From the NCBI GenBank assembly GCA_016870425.1, contig VGBQ01000011.1, forward strand, positions 1 through 24,149: a DNA stretch of 24,149 bases, written 5' to 3'. This document shows, piece by piece, positions 16,028 to 23,243 of this stretch. The DNA comes from Actinomycetota bacterium (GTDB taxonomy: Bacteria; Actinomycetota; Actinomycetes; S36-B12). The position numbers and the translations under genes were made by a program. The notes beneath the pieces were generated by a model. That model did not search any database and was not told the DNA's origin. It saw nothing but the letters and a program-made list of their open reading frames with translations. Position 1 is the stretch's first letter; each line of letters begins with the position of its first letter.

Positions 16028-16091
16028 CGCCGAGTGTGCACTTGCGTGCACGACATCGGCCCTTGAGGCGCACGCAAGTGCACACTCGGCG
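16028..16091 (+). terminator. Perfect 22-bp inverted repeat between convergent genes (candidate bidirectional terminator or repeat element)
   Basis: Arms at 16028-16049 and 16070-16091 are exact reverse complements (left arm begins CGCCGAGTGTGCAC) around a 20-nt spacer. The element fills the 79-nt gap between the stop of the AIM24-like gene (plus) and that of the short-chain dehydrogenase (minus), where a two-way terminator is expected. There is no T-run on either side, so it is not a classical intrinsic terminator. The arms could also belong to a dispersed intergenic palindrome family. Confidence 0.6.
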
Positions 16092-16100
16092 AGGGCTTGG

Positions 16101-16880
16101 CTACAGCGGGGTGACGTAGGCGCCCGAGATACCGCCGTCCACCAGGAAGTTCGACGCGGTGATGAACGACGAGTCGTCGGAGGCGAGGAACGCCACCGCC
16201 GCGGCGATCTCCTCGGGCTCGCCGAAGCGGCCGAAGGGGATGTGGACGTAGCGACGCGCAGCGCGCTCGGGGTCCTTGGCGAAGAGCTCCATGAGCAGCG
16301 GCGTCTTCACCGGTCCGGGCGAAATGGCGTTGACGCGCACCCCCTGGCGGGCGAACTGCACGCCGAGTTCGCGCGACATGGCCAGCACGCCGCCCTTGGA
16401 CGCCGTGTAGGAGATCTGCGACGTCGCCGCGCCCATGGTGGCGACGAACGAGGCGACGTTGATGATGGAGCCGCGGCCCTGCTCGAGCATGTAGGGCAGC
16501 ACAGCCTTGCACCCGAGGTAGACGGACGTGAGGTTGACGTCCTGCACGCGCTTCCACGCCTCGAGGCCGGTGTCGAGGATCGAGTCGTCGTCGGGCGGGG
16601 AGATGCCGGCGTTGTGGAAGGCCACGTCGATCGAGCCGTAGGTGTCGACTGCCACCTTGTACATCCGCTCGTTGTCCTCGGGCGAGGTGACGTTGGCCTG
16701 GACGAAGGTGCCACCGACCTGCGCGGCTGCCGCCTCCCCGGCCGTGACATCCATGTCCGCGATGACGACGTTGGCGCCCTCGCTGGCCAGGCGCTGGGCC
16801 GAGGCGAAGCCGATGCCGCTGGCACCCCCGGTGATGAGCGCGGTGCGGCCGACCAGGCGACGGCAGACGGCATCGGACAT
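16101..16880 (-). CDS. Short-chain dehydrogenase/reductase, NAD-type
   Basis: 259-aa classical SDR. The cofactor loop is TGGASGIG (17-24); Asp42 at the end of the second strand (IADMD) favours NAD(H) over NADP(H). NAG (90-92), Ser144, Tyr158 and Lys162 (YTASK) complete the catalytic set, and the C-terminus has the usual FLVDGGISGAYV. The ATG at 16880 follows AGAGG and lies 10 nt after the aldehyde dehydrogenase stop, so it is the last gene of the permease/ligase/ALDH run. By context I infer oxidation of a gamma-glutamyl amino alcohol to the aldehyde that the ALDH then uses. Sequence alone does not define the substrate; it could also act on another alcohol or ketone. Confidence 0.9.
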   Translation of the reverse strand: MSDAVCRRLVGRTALITGGASGIGFASAQRLASEGANVVIADMDVTAGEAAAAQVGGTFVQANVTSPEDNERMYKVAVDTYGSIDVAFHNAGISPPDDDSILDTGLEAWKRVQDVNLTSVYLGCKAVLPYMLEQGRGSIINVASFVATMGAATSQISYTASKGGVLAMSRELGVQFARQGVRVNAISPGPVKTPLLMELFAKDPERAARRYVHIPFGRFGEPEEIAAAVAFLASDDSSFITASNFLVDGGISGAYVTPL

Positions 16881-16890
16881 GGGATTCCTC

Positions 16891-18243
16891 TCAGTCGGTG
16901 GCGATGAAGACGTTCTTGGTCTCGGTGAAGGCCTCGGGCGCATCGGGCCCGAGCTCGCGACCCAGTCCCGAGCGCTTGAATCCCCCGAACGGCGTCCAGT
17001 AGCGCACGGACGAGTGCGAGTTGACCGACAGGTTGCCCGATTCCACCCCGCGCGAGACGCGCAGCGCCCGACCGATGTCGCGACTCCAGATCGAGCCGGA
17101 GAGGCCGAAGTCGGAGTCGTTTGCCATGCGGATCGCATCGGCCTCGTCCTCGAAGGGCATGACGGCGACGACGGGGCCGAAGATCTCCTCGCGGTAGGCG
17201 CGGTCTGACTCAGCCGACGGCACGATCACCGTCGGGGGAAACCACCAACCGGGCCCGTCGGGGCAGGATCCACGGAAGGCCACCTGCACATCGTCGATGT
17301 ACGACGCGACGGTCTGGCGATGCGCGGCGGTGATGAGCGGGCCCATCTCAGCAGAGTCGAGCGCGGGGTCCTCCACGCGCACGCCGGCGACCGCGGGCTC
17401 CAGCAGGCCCATGAAGCGATCGAAGACCGAGCGCTCCACCAGGATGCGCGAGCGCGCGCAGCAGTCCTGCCCGGCATTGTCGAAGACGCCGTACGGCGCG
17501 GTCGCTGCCGCACGCTCGAGATCGGCGTCGGCGAAGACGATGTTGGCGCTCTTGCCGCCGAGCTCGAGCGTCACGCGCTTGATCTGCGCGGCGCAGCCGG
17601 CCATGACCTGCTGACCGACCTCGGTCGAGCCAGTGAAGACCACCTTGCCCACGAGGGGGTGCGTGACGAAGCGCTCGCCGACGACCGAGCCCTTGCCGGG
17701 GATGACCGTGAAGACGCCCTCGGGGATGCCCGCCTCCAGCGCCAGCTCGCCGAGGCGGATCGCGGTGAGCGGGGTCACCTCGGCGGGCTTGAGCACGACC
17801 GTGCAGCCGGCCGCCAGCGCGGGCGCGAAGCCCCAGCCTGCGATCGGCATGGGGAAGTTCCACGGCACGATGACGCCGACGACGCCGATGGGCTCGTGGA
17901 AGGTCATATCGACGCCTCCGGCCACCGGGATCTGCCGGCCGAAGAGCCGCTCCGGCGCACCGGCGTAGTAGGCGAGCACGTCGCGGACATTGCCCGCCTC
18001 CCAGCGCGCATTGCCGATGGTGTGCCCGGCATTGGCCACCTCGAGTTGCGCGAGCTCCTCGATGTGATCGCCGACGACCCGGCTGAAGTGGCGCAGGAGG
18101 CGCGCACGATCCCCCGGGGAGACCGCGCGCCAGGCGGGGAACGCCGCGTGCGCCCGCGCGATGAGGGCGTCGACCTCCTCGGCTGGAGTCGGCGGGACAT
18201 CGGCAATCGGCGCCCCGGTGACGGGGCTGATGACGGCGGTCAC
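16891..18243 (-). CDS. Aldehyde dehydrogenase (NAD(P)+-dependent)
   Basis: 450-aa ALDH superfamily enzyme oxidising an aldehyde to the acid. Visible motifs: VPWNFP (127-132), FTGSTEVG (203-210), the general base Glu227 in LELGGKS, the nucleophile Cys261 in NAGQDCCA, EIFGPVVAVMPF, and a C-terminal WTPFGGFKRSGLGRELG. The start is GTG at 18243, overlapping the upstream ligase stop as GTGA, which indicates translational coupling. This leaves the N-terminus about 20-30 residues shorter than many ALDHs, but no upstream start suits better. Coupling to a GS-like ligase points to a gamma-glutamylated aldehyde as substrate, as for PuuC in putrescine breakdown. That is an inference from context. Confidence 0.92.
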   Translation of the reverse strand: MTAVISPVTGAPIADVPPTPAEEVDALIARAHAAFPAWRAVSPGDRARLLRHFSRVVGDHIEELAQLEVANAGHTIGNARWEAGNVRDVLAYYAGAPERLFGRQIPVAGGVDMTFHEPIGVVGVIVPWNFPMPIAGWGFAPALAAGCTVVLKPAEVTPLTAIRLGELALEAGIPEGVFTVIPGKGSVVGERFVTHPLVGKVVFTGSTEVGQQVMAGCAAQIKRVTLELGGKSANIVFADADLERAAATAPYGVFDNAGQDCCARSRILVERSVFDRFMGLLEPAVAGVRVEDPALDSAEMGPLITAAHRQTVASYIDDVQVAFRGSCPDGPGWWFPPTVIVPSAESDRAYREEIFGPVVAVMPFEDEADAIRMANDSDFGLSGSIWSRDIGRALRVSRGVESGNLSVNSHSSVRYWTPFGGFKRSGLGRELGPDAPEAFTETKNVFIATD

Positions 18244-19604
18244 AGTCGCTCGAACCCCCGGTAGCGCTCCCAGTCGGTCACGGCTCTGCCGAAGGCCTCC
18301 AGCTCCACGCGCCCCATCCTCGCGTAGTGGGCCTGGACCTCCTCGCCGAAGGTCTGCCGCACCCAGTCCGATCCCTCCCAGAGCTCGACGGCCCGTGCGA
18401 GGTTGTCCGGCACGCGCGCGGCATCGGCGGCGTAGGCATTGCCCTCGAAGGCCGGCTCGAGCTCGAGCTGGCGCTCGATGCCGTCCAGGCCTGCCGCGAT
18501 GATGCCCGCCGTCGCGAGGTAGGGGTTGACGTCGCCGCCGGGCACGCGGTTCTCCAGGCGCAGGGACGGACCGTGGCCCACGAGTCGCAGGGCACACGTG
18601 CGGTTGTCGCGACCCCACTTGATGGCGGTGGGCGCGAAGGATCCCTCGACGTAGCGCTTGTAGGAGTTGATCTGCGGCGCGAAGAGGAGCGTGAGCTCCT
18701 CCATATGCGCCAGCTGACCGGCGATGAAGGAGCGTCCCAGCGGGGACATCCCATCGGGCGCAGAGTCATCCGCCATCACCAGCGAGCCGTCGAGCCCGCG
18801 GAAGGACAGGTGGATGTGGCAGGAGTTGCCCTCCCGCTCGTTGTACTTCGCCATGAAGGTGAGCGAGACGTCCTCCTGCGCGGCGATCTCCTTGGCCCCG
18901 GTCTTGTAGATCGTGTGCCGGTCGCAGGTGACGACCGCCTCGTTGTACTTGAAGGCGATCTCGTGCTGGCCGAAATTGCACTCCCCCTTGGCGCTCTCGA
19001 CTTCAAGGCCTGCGCCCGCCATGCCCAGGCGGATACGTCGGAGCAGCGGCTCCACGCGCGCGCCGCCGAGGATGGAGTAGTCGACGTTATAGAGATTGGC
19101 GGGCGTGAGGTCGCGATAGTCGGCCTCCCAGGCCTCCTCGTAGCTGTCGAGGAAGACGATGAACTCCAGCTCGGTCCCGACGTACGCCGCCATCCCCGCG
19201 TCAGCGAGCCGCTGCGTCTGGCCCTTGAGGATCTGCCGCGGAGACGCAACGACATCGGAGCCGTCCTCCCACAGCACGTCGCACAGGACGCCCACCGCGC
19301 CCTCCTGCCACGGGATGCGGTGGAGTGTCGAGAGGTCCGGGCGCATCACCATGTCGCCATAGCCCAAGTCCCATGAGGACATCGCGTAGCCGGAGACGGT
19401 GTTCATGTCGATGTCGACGGCGAGGAGGTAGTTGCAGCCCTCCGTCCCATGGGCGAGCGTGTCGTGGACGAAGTGGTCCGCGTGGATGCGCTTGCCCTGC
19501 ATGCGGCCCTGCATGTCGGTGATGCCGACGACGACCGTGTCGATGAGGCCCTCGTCGACCTCTCTGCGCAGGGTGTCGACGTCCAAGGGCACAGGTCGCG
19601 CCAT
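18240..19604 (-). CDS. Glutamine synthetase-like gamma-glutamyl amine ligase (GlnA4/PuuA type)
   Basis: 454-aa member of the glutamine synthetase fold. This group joins glutamate to amines (polyamines, ethanolamine, isopropylamine) using ATP. Metal and ATP/glutamate motifs are present: ELEF (Glu145, Glu147), ESAKGECNFGQHE (Glu203 to Glu215), CHIHLS (His263, His265), NSYKRYVEGSFAP, WGRDNRTCALR and RLENRVPGGDVNPYLA. The N-terminal beta-grasp reads TDMQGRMQGKRI. It ends at residue 454 without the adenylylation tyrosine motif I would expect in GlnA1. The ATG at 19604 follows AGAGG by 6 nt and is preferred over the GTG two codons earlier. It follows an amine-permease gene and is coupled to an ALDH, so I favour gamma-glutamylethanolamide synthetase (GlnA4-like); a polyamine substrate is the main alternative. 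Confidence 0.85.
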   Translation of the reverse strand: MARPVPLDVDTLRREVDEGLIDTVVVGITDMQGRMQGKRIHADHFVHDTLAHGTEGCNYLLAVDIDMNTVSGYAMSSWDLGYGDMVMRPDLSTLHRIPWQEGAVGVLCDVLWEDGSDVVASPRQILKGQTQRLADAGMAAYVGTELEFIVFLDSYEEAWEADYRDLTPANLYNVDYSILGGARVEPLLRRIRLGMAGAGLEVESAKGECNFGQHEIAFKYNEAVVTCDRHTIYKTGAKEIAAQEDVSLTFMAKYNEREGNSCHIHLSFRGLDGSLVMADDSAPDGMSPLGRSFIAGQLAHMEELTLLFAPQINSYKRYVEGSFAPTAIKWGRDNRTCALRLVGHGPSLRLENRVPGGDVNPYLATAGIIAAGLDGIERQLELEPAFEGNAYAADAARVPDNLARAVELWEGSDWVRQTFGEEVQAHYARMGRVELEAFGRAVTDWERYRGFERL

Positions 19605-19639
19605 GTCCACCTCTCAGGTCGTGATCTTCCCCGATAGAC

Positions 19640-19677
19640 AGTGTCCGGGGCGGGGGTCGCCCCCCGCTCCGGACACT
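19640..19677 (-). terminator. 17-bp hairpin between permease and ligase genes (attenuator or terminator candidate)
   Basis: Arms 19640-19656 and 19661-19677 pair with a 4-nt loop; one of 17 pairs is non-Watson-Crick (positions 49/68 of the 19600s: G-U as plus-strand RNA, C-A as minus-strand RNA). It lies 16 nt after the permease stop and 35 nt before the ligase start. No T-run follows on the minus strand, so it may reduce read-through or stabilise the permease mRNA rather than end transcription fully. Confidence 0.5.
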
Positions 19678-19693
19678 ACTGCGGATCCTGCCG

Positions 19694-21253
19694 TCAATCC
19701 TTGGGTGGGAAGAACTCCTCCGTGCCCGACTCCTCGAGAGTCTCGACCACGTCGTAGCCCTCGGTTTCCGGGTGGCCGTGAGCCCCTCCCGAGACGGCGT
19801 ACTCCTCCTCGGGCGAGAGCACGAGCCGCTTCCGGCCGAAGAGAGCGAAGAGCAGCAGGCCTGCCACGTAGACGATCGCCACCCAGACGACCACAGCCCG
19901 ATAGTCGGAGTTGAACGGCATGAGGATGAGCGTGACCAGGGCGATGATGCCCGCGATGAGCGCACCAATGATGCCCACCGGGCTGCGGTAAGGCCGAGAG
20001 ACATTCGGGAGCTTCCTGCGCAGGATGAGGAACGCGATCATCTGGAGCAGGTAGGCGATGACCGCGCCAAACACCGCGATGAGCAGCAATGCGTTAGCGG
20101 CATTGACGTAAGGCTGCTCCTCGCCGCCATAGGCCAGCGCACCGAGGCCAAAGACGAGGCCGACGCCCACAATGCCGCTCGCAATGAGCGCGACATAGGG
20201 AGTCTTGCGTGCGCCGGTGAGCGAGAGGAACTTCGGGTAGTACCCCGCGCGGGATAGGGAATACACATTGCGCCCCGCGGCAAACATGATCCCCTGGAAG
20301 GACGCGATGAGTCCCGTGAGTGCCATGAGCGAGAGCAGCGCGGCGATATTGCTGTCCGGGAAGATGGCCCGGAATCCGTCAAGGATGGGCTCGCCGCTCT
20401 CCGAGATCGCAGCCGCTCCGAGCACACCCGGATTGAGGATGAGGACGAGGAGGGCGGTCACGACCAGCGTGAACATGCCGGCGATGGACCCGCGCGGGAT
20501 GTCCTTGGCTGGATCGTGGGTCTCCTCGGCCGCCAGGGGGAGCTCCTCGATGCCCAGGAAGAACCAGATGGCGAAGGGGAAGGCCAGGAAGATCCCTAGG
20601 AAGCCGTAGGGCAGGAAGGTGCTGCCTCCCGCCTCGGGCACGATGTCGAACAGATTGTCGACGCTGAACTTGCCCGAGAAGAGGGCGGCCACGAAGAAGA
20701 TCGCGAGCACTCCCAGGGAGAGGATCGCGATGACGAATGCGAACCGGAAGGACGCAGCAGCGCCCGCCGAGTTGAAGGCAACGAAGATCACATAGATGAC
20801 GACAACCCACAGCCAGATGGGAAGCGACAGGCCGAACAACTCTGCCACGATGGCGTCGGCGTAGAGCGCCGCGAATGTCCCCACGACGGCAGTCGTGATC
20901 ACATACTCGACGGTCTCCGCGAAGCCTGTGATGAAGCCGCCCCAGGGGCCCATCGCGGACCGCGCGAAGGAGTATGCACCGCCTGTGTGCGGCATGGCCG
21001 CACTCATCTCGGCGATGCTGTAGATCATCAGGACGTACATCAGGCCGATGACCAGGGTGGCGATCAGCATGCCGCCCCAGCCGGCATTGCCTATGCCGAA
21101 GTTCCACCCGGAGAAGTCGCCGGAGATGACTGCAGCGACGCCGAGGCCCCACAGCGCTCCCGCTCCCGCATATCTCTTCAGCCCTCGCTTTTCGAAGTAC
21201 TCCGCTCCGGCGTGCGTGTATTTCACACCGGAGACAGACATGTCCTTGTCCAC
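19694..21253 (-). CDS. APC-superfamily permease resembling ethanolamine permease
   Basis: 519-aa amino acid-polyamine-organocation transporter with about 12 membrane helices in the cytoplasmic membrane. The N-terminal YFEKRGLKRYAGAG, VISGDFSGWNFGIGNAGWGGM, FARSAMGPWGGFITG, and FPFAIWFFLGIEELPLAAEET with DPAKDIPRG closely follow the ethanolamine permease family (TIGR00908) as I remember it. The C-terminal tail is acidic and cytosolic. The start GTG at 21253 has a strong GAGGAGG site; an ATG four codons later (21241) is the alternative. It is the first gene of the run leading to the GS-like ligase, ALDH and SDR, so it probably imports their amine substrate. An amino acid or other small amine cannot be excluded from sequence. 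Confidence 0.87.
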   Translation of the reverse strand: MDKDMSVSGVKYTHAGAEYFEKRGLKRYAGAGALWGLGVAAVISGDFSGWNFGIGNAGWGGMLIATLVIGLMYVLMIYSIAEMSAAMPHTGGAYSFARSAMGPWGGFITGFAETVEYVITTAVVGTFAALYADAIVAELFGLSLPIWLWVVVIYVIFVAFNSAGAAASFRFAFVIAILSLGVLAIFFVAALFSGKFSVDNLFDIVPEAGGSTFLPYGFLGIFLAFPFAIWFFLGIEELPLAAEETHDPAKDIPRGSIAGMFTLVVTALLVLILNPGVLGAAAISESGEPILDGFRAIFPDSNIAALLSLMALTGLIASFQGIMFAAGRNVYSLSRAGYYPKFLSLTGARKTPYVALIASGIVGVGLVFGLGALAYGGEEQPYVNAANALLLIAVFGAVIAYLLQMIAFLILRRKLPNVSRPYRSPVGIIGALIAGIIALVTLILMPFNSDYRAVVVWVAIVYVAGLLLFALFGRKRLVLSPEEEYAVSGGAHGHPETEGYDVVETLEESGTEEFFPPKD

Positions 21254-21281
21254 TGAACCTCCTCGAGGTCGGCAGGACCAC

Positions 21282-21308
21282 AGGGGCCTGCCCCTTGCGG
21301 GGAGGGTA
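21282..21308 (-). promoter_or_regulatory. Predicted promoter and leader hairpin of the permease gene
   Basis: Minus-strand TACCCT (21303-21308) fits the -10 consensus and would start transcription near 21296. Just after that the leader has a short palindrome (AGGGG/CCCCT arms at 21282-21295) some 30 nt before the GTG. It could be an operator for an unseen regulator or a small leader hairpin. No -35 box is convincing. Confidence 0.35.
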
Positions 21309-21331
21309 GGGACGCGCAGGGGGTCTGTCCG

Positions 21332-22231
21332 CTAAATGGCCGAAGACACGCGGGTGAAGCGCTCGGTCCAGAGGCCGGCCACGACGTCCGGATGCTCCAT
21401 CTGCGCCACGTGACCACAATCGTCTAGCAGCGTCACTTCCGCATCGGGAAATTCACGCGCTGCTCGAGCAGCACCGCGGGGGTCCACGAGGATGTCGTCC
21501 TCGCCGTAGATCGCGAGCACCGGCTGTCGGACCTGGCGCGCCAGCCGCCAGGGACGGCTCGGACCCCGCTCAGCGAAGGTTGCGAGCAGCCCGCGCAGCG
21601 ACCGCAGGAAGGCGTCGGTGGCGTAGGGCAGCGCATCTCGCTCGGCCGTCTCCGTGACGAGCGCGGCGCGCAGCGCCTCAGGGACCCGGCGCGGATCGGT
21701 CGTGCACGCATCGAGTGTCGCCTGCACCCGCTGCTCGACCGGCACTGCCGCATAGCGCCGCACGAGCGACTCCCCCACCCCGGGCACGGCGACCACGGGC
21801 AGGTGCGCGTTGCCGCGCCCGACGCGCATCGACGGCAGCGCCGGCGACACCAGCGTGAGCGACGCCACGAGGTCGGGGCGATGCGCGGCCAGCTGCACCG
21901 AGACGGCTCCGCCCATGGAGTTGCCCATCACGTGCACCGGGCCCTCATCGCCCCGGCGCCGACACCATTCCTCGATGGCCGCAGCGACCGTACGCGCGTG
22001 GCCGCGCGGGGTGAAGTCGCCGTCGCGCGGCGGGGGCGACGCACCGAATCCCGGAAGGTCAAGGGCGAGGGCGCTCACCTGCCCGGCCAGGCTCGCCATG
22101 AGCGGCACCCAATTGAGGGCCGAGCCCCCCAGACCGTGGACGAGCACGACAGGAAGGTCACCCTGTCCAGACTGGCGCACGTGGACCTCGCCGGTCGTGA
22201 GGGTCCAGCGCTCCGCGGGAGGGATCCACAT
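21332..22231 (-). CDS. Alpha/beta-fold hydrolase
   Basis: 299-aa hydrolase of the alpha/beta fold family, probably an esterase, lipase or C-C bond hydrolase. The oxyanion region is VLVHGLGGSALNW, the nucleophile elbow GNSMGG carries the catalytic serine, the acid is in IYGEDDILVDP, and the histidine is in DDCGHVAQMEHP. LDLPGFGASPPP is typical of the family. No signal peptide is seen. The ATG at 22231 has only a moderate purine stretch (AGGGG) before it. It is divergent from the TetR gene, a common arrangement for a regulator's target, but the regulator's operator is not identified. Its stop lies 78 nt before the permease start, so a shared transcript is possible. The substrate cannot be deduced. 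Confidence 0.88.
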   Translation of the reverse strand: MWIPPAERWTLTTGEVHVRQSGQGDLPVVLVHGLGGSALNWVPLMASLAGQVSALALDLPGFGASPPPRDGDFTPRGHARTVAAAIEEWCRRRGDEGPVHVMGNSMGGAVSVQLAAHRPDLVASLTLVSPALPSMRVGRGNAHLPVVAVPGVGESLVRRYAAVPVEQRVQATLDACTTDPRRVPEALRAALVTETAERDALPYATDAFLRSLRGLLATFAERGPSRPWRLARQVRQPVLAIYGEDDILVDPRGAARAAREFPDAEVTLLDDCGHVAQMEHPDVVAGLWTERFTRVSSAI

Positions 22232-22308
22232 GCCCCTATGGGACCACGGGACGCGGGGTCAGCGCTCGGTCGGCCGCGCGATGCCCGGACCGGTGTGGAC
22301 CCGGCCAG

Positions 22309-22314
22309 TAGGGT
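22309..22314 (+). promoter_or_regulatory. Predicted -10 element of the TetR gene
   Basis: TAGGGT matches TANNNT and ends 6 nt before the GTG at 22321, implying a leaderless message. Confidence 0.45.
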
Positions 22315-22320
22315 GGCGAT

Positions 22321-22956
22321 GTGACCGCGGCTGACGACGTACGACGGGCCGAGCCATCCCGCATGCCCCGCGAAGAGCGTCGCGCGCAGGTCCTCGGCGC
22401 CGCCCGCGAGGTCTTCGTGGCCCAGGGCTACCACACGGCCGCCATGGACGACATCGCCGAGCGCGCTGGAGTGAGCAAGCCGGTGCTCTACCAGCACTTC
22501 CCCGGCAAACTCGATCTCTACGTCGCCCTGCTCGACGAAGGCATCGCCGTGCTCCTCGACACGCTCCGGTCAGCACTGGAGGCCACCACCGACAACAAGC
22601 AGCGCGTGCGCGGCGCGATCGCGGCGTACTTCGCTTTCGTCGATGATCCCGACGGCGCCTACCGACTGGTCTTCGAAAGCGACCTCACCAATGAGCCGGC
22701 GGTCCGCTACCGGGTCGAGGCAGCCGATGACGCCTGCTCCCTCATGCTGGGCCAGGTCATCGCCGAGGACACCGGGTTGTCGGCGGCCCAGGCGGAGCTG
22801 CTCGCCTCGGGGCTGCTCGGCATGGCGCAGATCGCGGCACGACGCTGGCTGCGTGCAGAGCCGCGGATGCGCCGCGACGAAGCCGTCGACCTCATCGCCG
22901 GGCTGGGCTGGCGCGGCATCGGTGGCTTCCCGCTGTCTCACCCGCCGACGTCCTAG
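22321..22956 (+). CDS. TetR family transcriptional regulator
   Basis: 211-aa regulator. The N-terminal helix-turn-helix (about 17-65) reads REERRAQVLGAAREVFVAQGYHTAAMDDIAERAGVSKPVLYQHFPGKLDLY, a textbook TetR DNA-binding domain; the C-terminal part is all-helical and binds the ligand and partner subunit. The GTG at 22321 is chosen because the ATG two bases earlier runs straight into a stop; Met15 is an internal alternative. From memory it corresponds to Rv3208 of M. tuberculosis, also followed by the DUF3107 gene. The divergent hydrolase is the obvious candidate target, along with autoregulation; no operator could be assigned with confidence. Confidence 0.92.
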   Translation: MTAADDVRRAEPSRMPREERRAQVLGAAREVFVAQGYHTAAMDDIAERAGVSKPVLYQHFPGKLDLYVALLDEGIAVLLDTLRSALEATTDNKQRVRGAIAAYFAFVDDPDGAYRLVFESDLTNEPAVRYRVEAADDACSLMLGQVIAEDTGLSAAQAELLASGLLGMAQIAARRWLRAEPRMRRDEAVDLIAGLGWRGIGGFPLSHPPTS

Positions 22957-22970
22957 ATCGATCCGCGCGT

Positions 22971-22976
22971 TAGCCT
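22971..22976 (+). promoter_or_regulatory. Predicted -10 element of the DUF3107 gene
   Basis: TAGCCT matches TANNNT. Start of transcription near 22983 would give a leader of about 13 nt that holds a very strong ribosome site, AAAGGAGG (22984-22991), before the GTG at 22996. Confidence 0.45.
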
Positions 22977-22995
22977 TGCGGGCAAAGGAGGATCC

Positions 22996-23217
22996 GTGGA
23001 GATCAAGATCGGCGTTCAGCAGACCCCGCGCGAGATCGTGCTCGAGTCCGAGCAATCGCCGGAGGACATCGAAGCAGCTGTGCGCGCAGCTCTCGCCGAT
23101 GGCGGGATCCTCACCCTGGAGGACGACAAGGGGCGCCGGGTCATCGTGCCCGCCGATCGCCTCGCCTACGTCGACATCAGCCCCGCGACGTCACGCCGCG
23201 TCGGCTTCGGCACCTGA
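22996..23217 (+). CDS. DUF3107 family small protein (TB9.4-like)
   Basis: 73-aa soluble protein of the actinobacterial DUF3107 family; the function is unknown. The sequence MEIKIGVQQTPREIVLESEQ, then EDIEAAVRAALADGGILTLEDDKGRRVIVPADRLAYVDI, is close to the conserved family pattern. It follows TetR, as Rv3208A (TB9.4) follows Rv3208 in M. tuberculosis. The GTG start at 22996 is fixed by the AAAGGAGG ribosome site 4-5 nt upstream, the strongest in the window, which suggests high expression. It converges with the ferritin-fold gene, 21 nt between stops. Confidence 0.9.
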   Translation: MEIKIGVQQTPREIVLESEQSPEDIEAAVRAALADGGILTLEDDKGRRVIVPADRLAYVDISPATSRRVGFGT

Positions 23218-23243
23218 CGGGGTCGACGGACAGGTCCGTCAGG
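23213..23243 (+). terminator. Nested inverted repeats between convergent genes
   Basis: An inner hairpin GACGGAC/GTCCGTC (23225-23231 and 23234-23240, 2-nt loop) is nested with an alternative pair CCTGACGG/CCGTCAGG (23213-23220 and 23236-23243). Both overlap the stop codons of the two convergent genes. The likely role is two-way termination; there is no T-run. Confidence 0.5.

Noticed and set aside
15960..16100. CRISPR or phage attachment site at the inverted repeat
   Set aside because: Only one pair of inverted arms, no direct repeat series, no integrase and no tRNA gene nearby.
18244..18618. In-frame 5' extension of the aldehyde dehydrogenase
   Set aside because: It lies within the GS-like gene in another frame and is Arg/Gly-rich. 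The GTGA overlap start gives a protein that begins at the conserved ALDH region.
16891..21253. Classical Puu putrescine pathway
   Set aside because: No PuuB-type FAD oxidase is present and the permease resembles the ethanolamine family more than PuuP. Polyamine use is kept only as the alternative.
22284..22305. Possible TetR operator with GGACC repeats between hydrolase and TetR
   Set aside because: The GGACC units are direct, not inverted, and short; TetR operators are normally palindromic, so no site is called.
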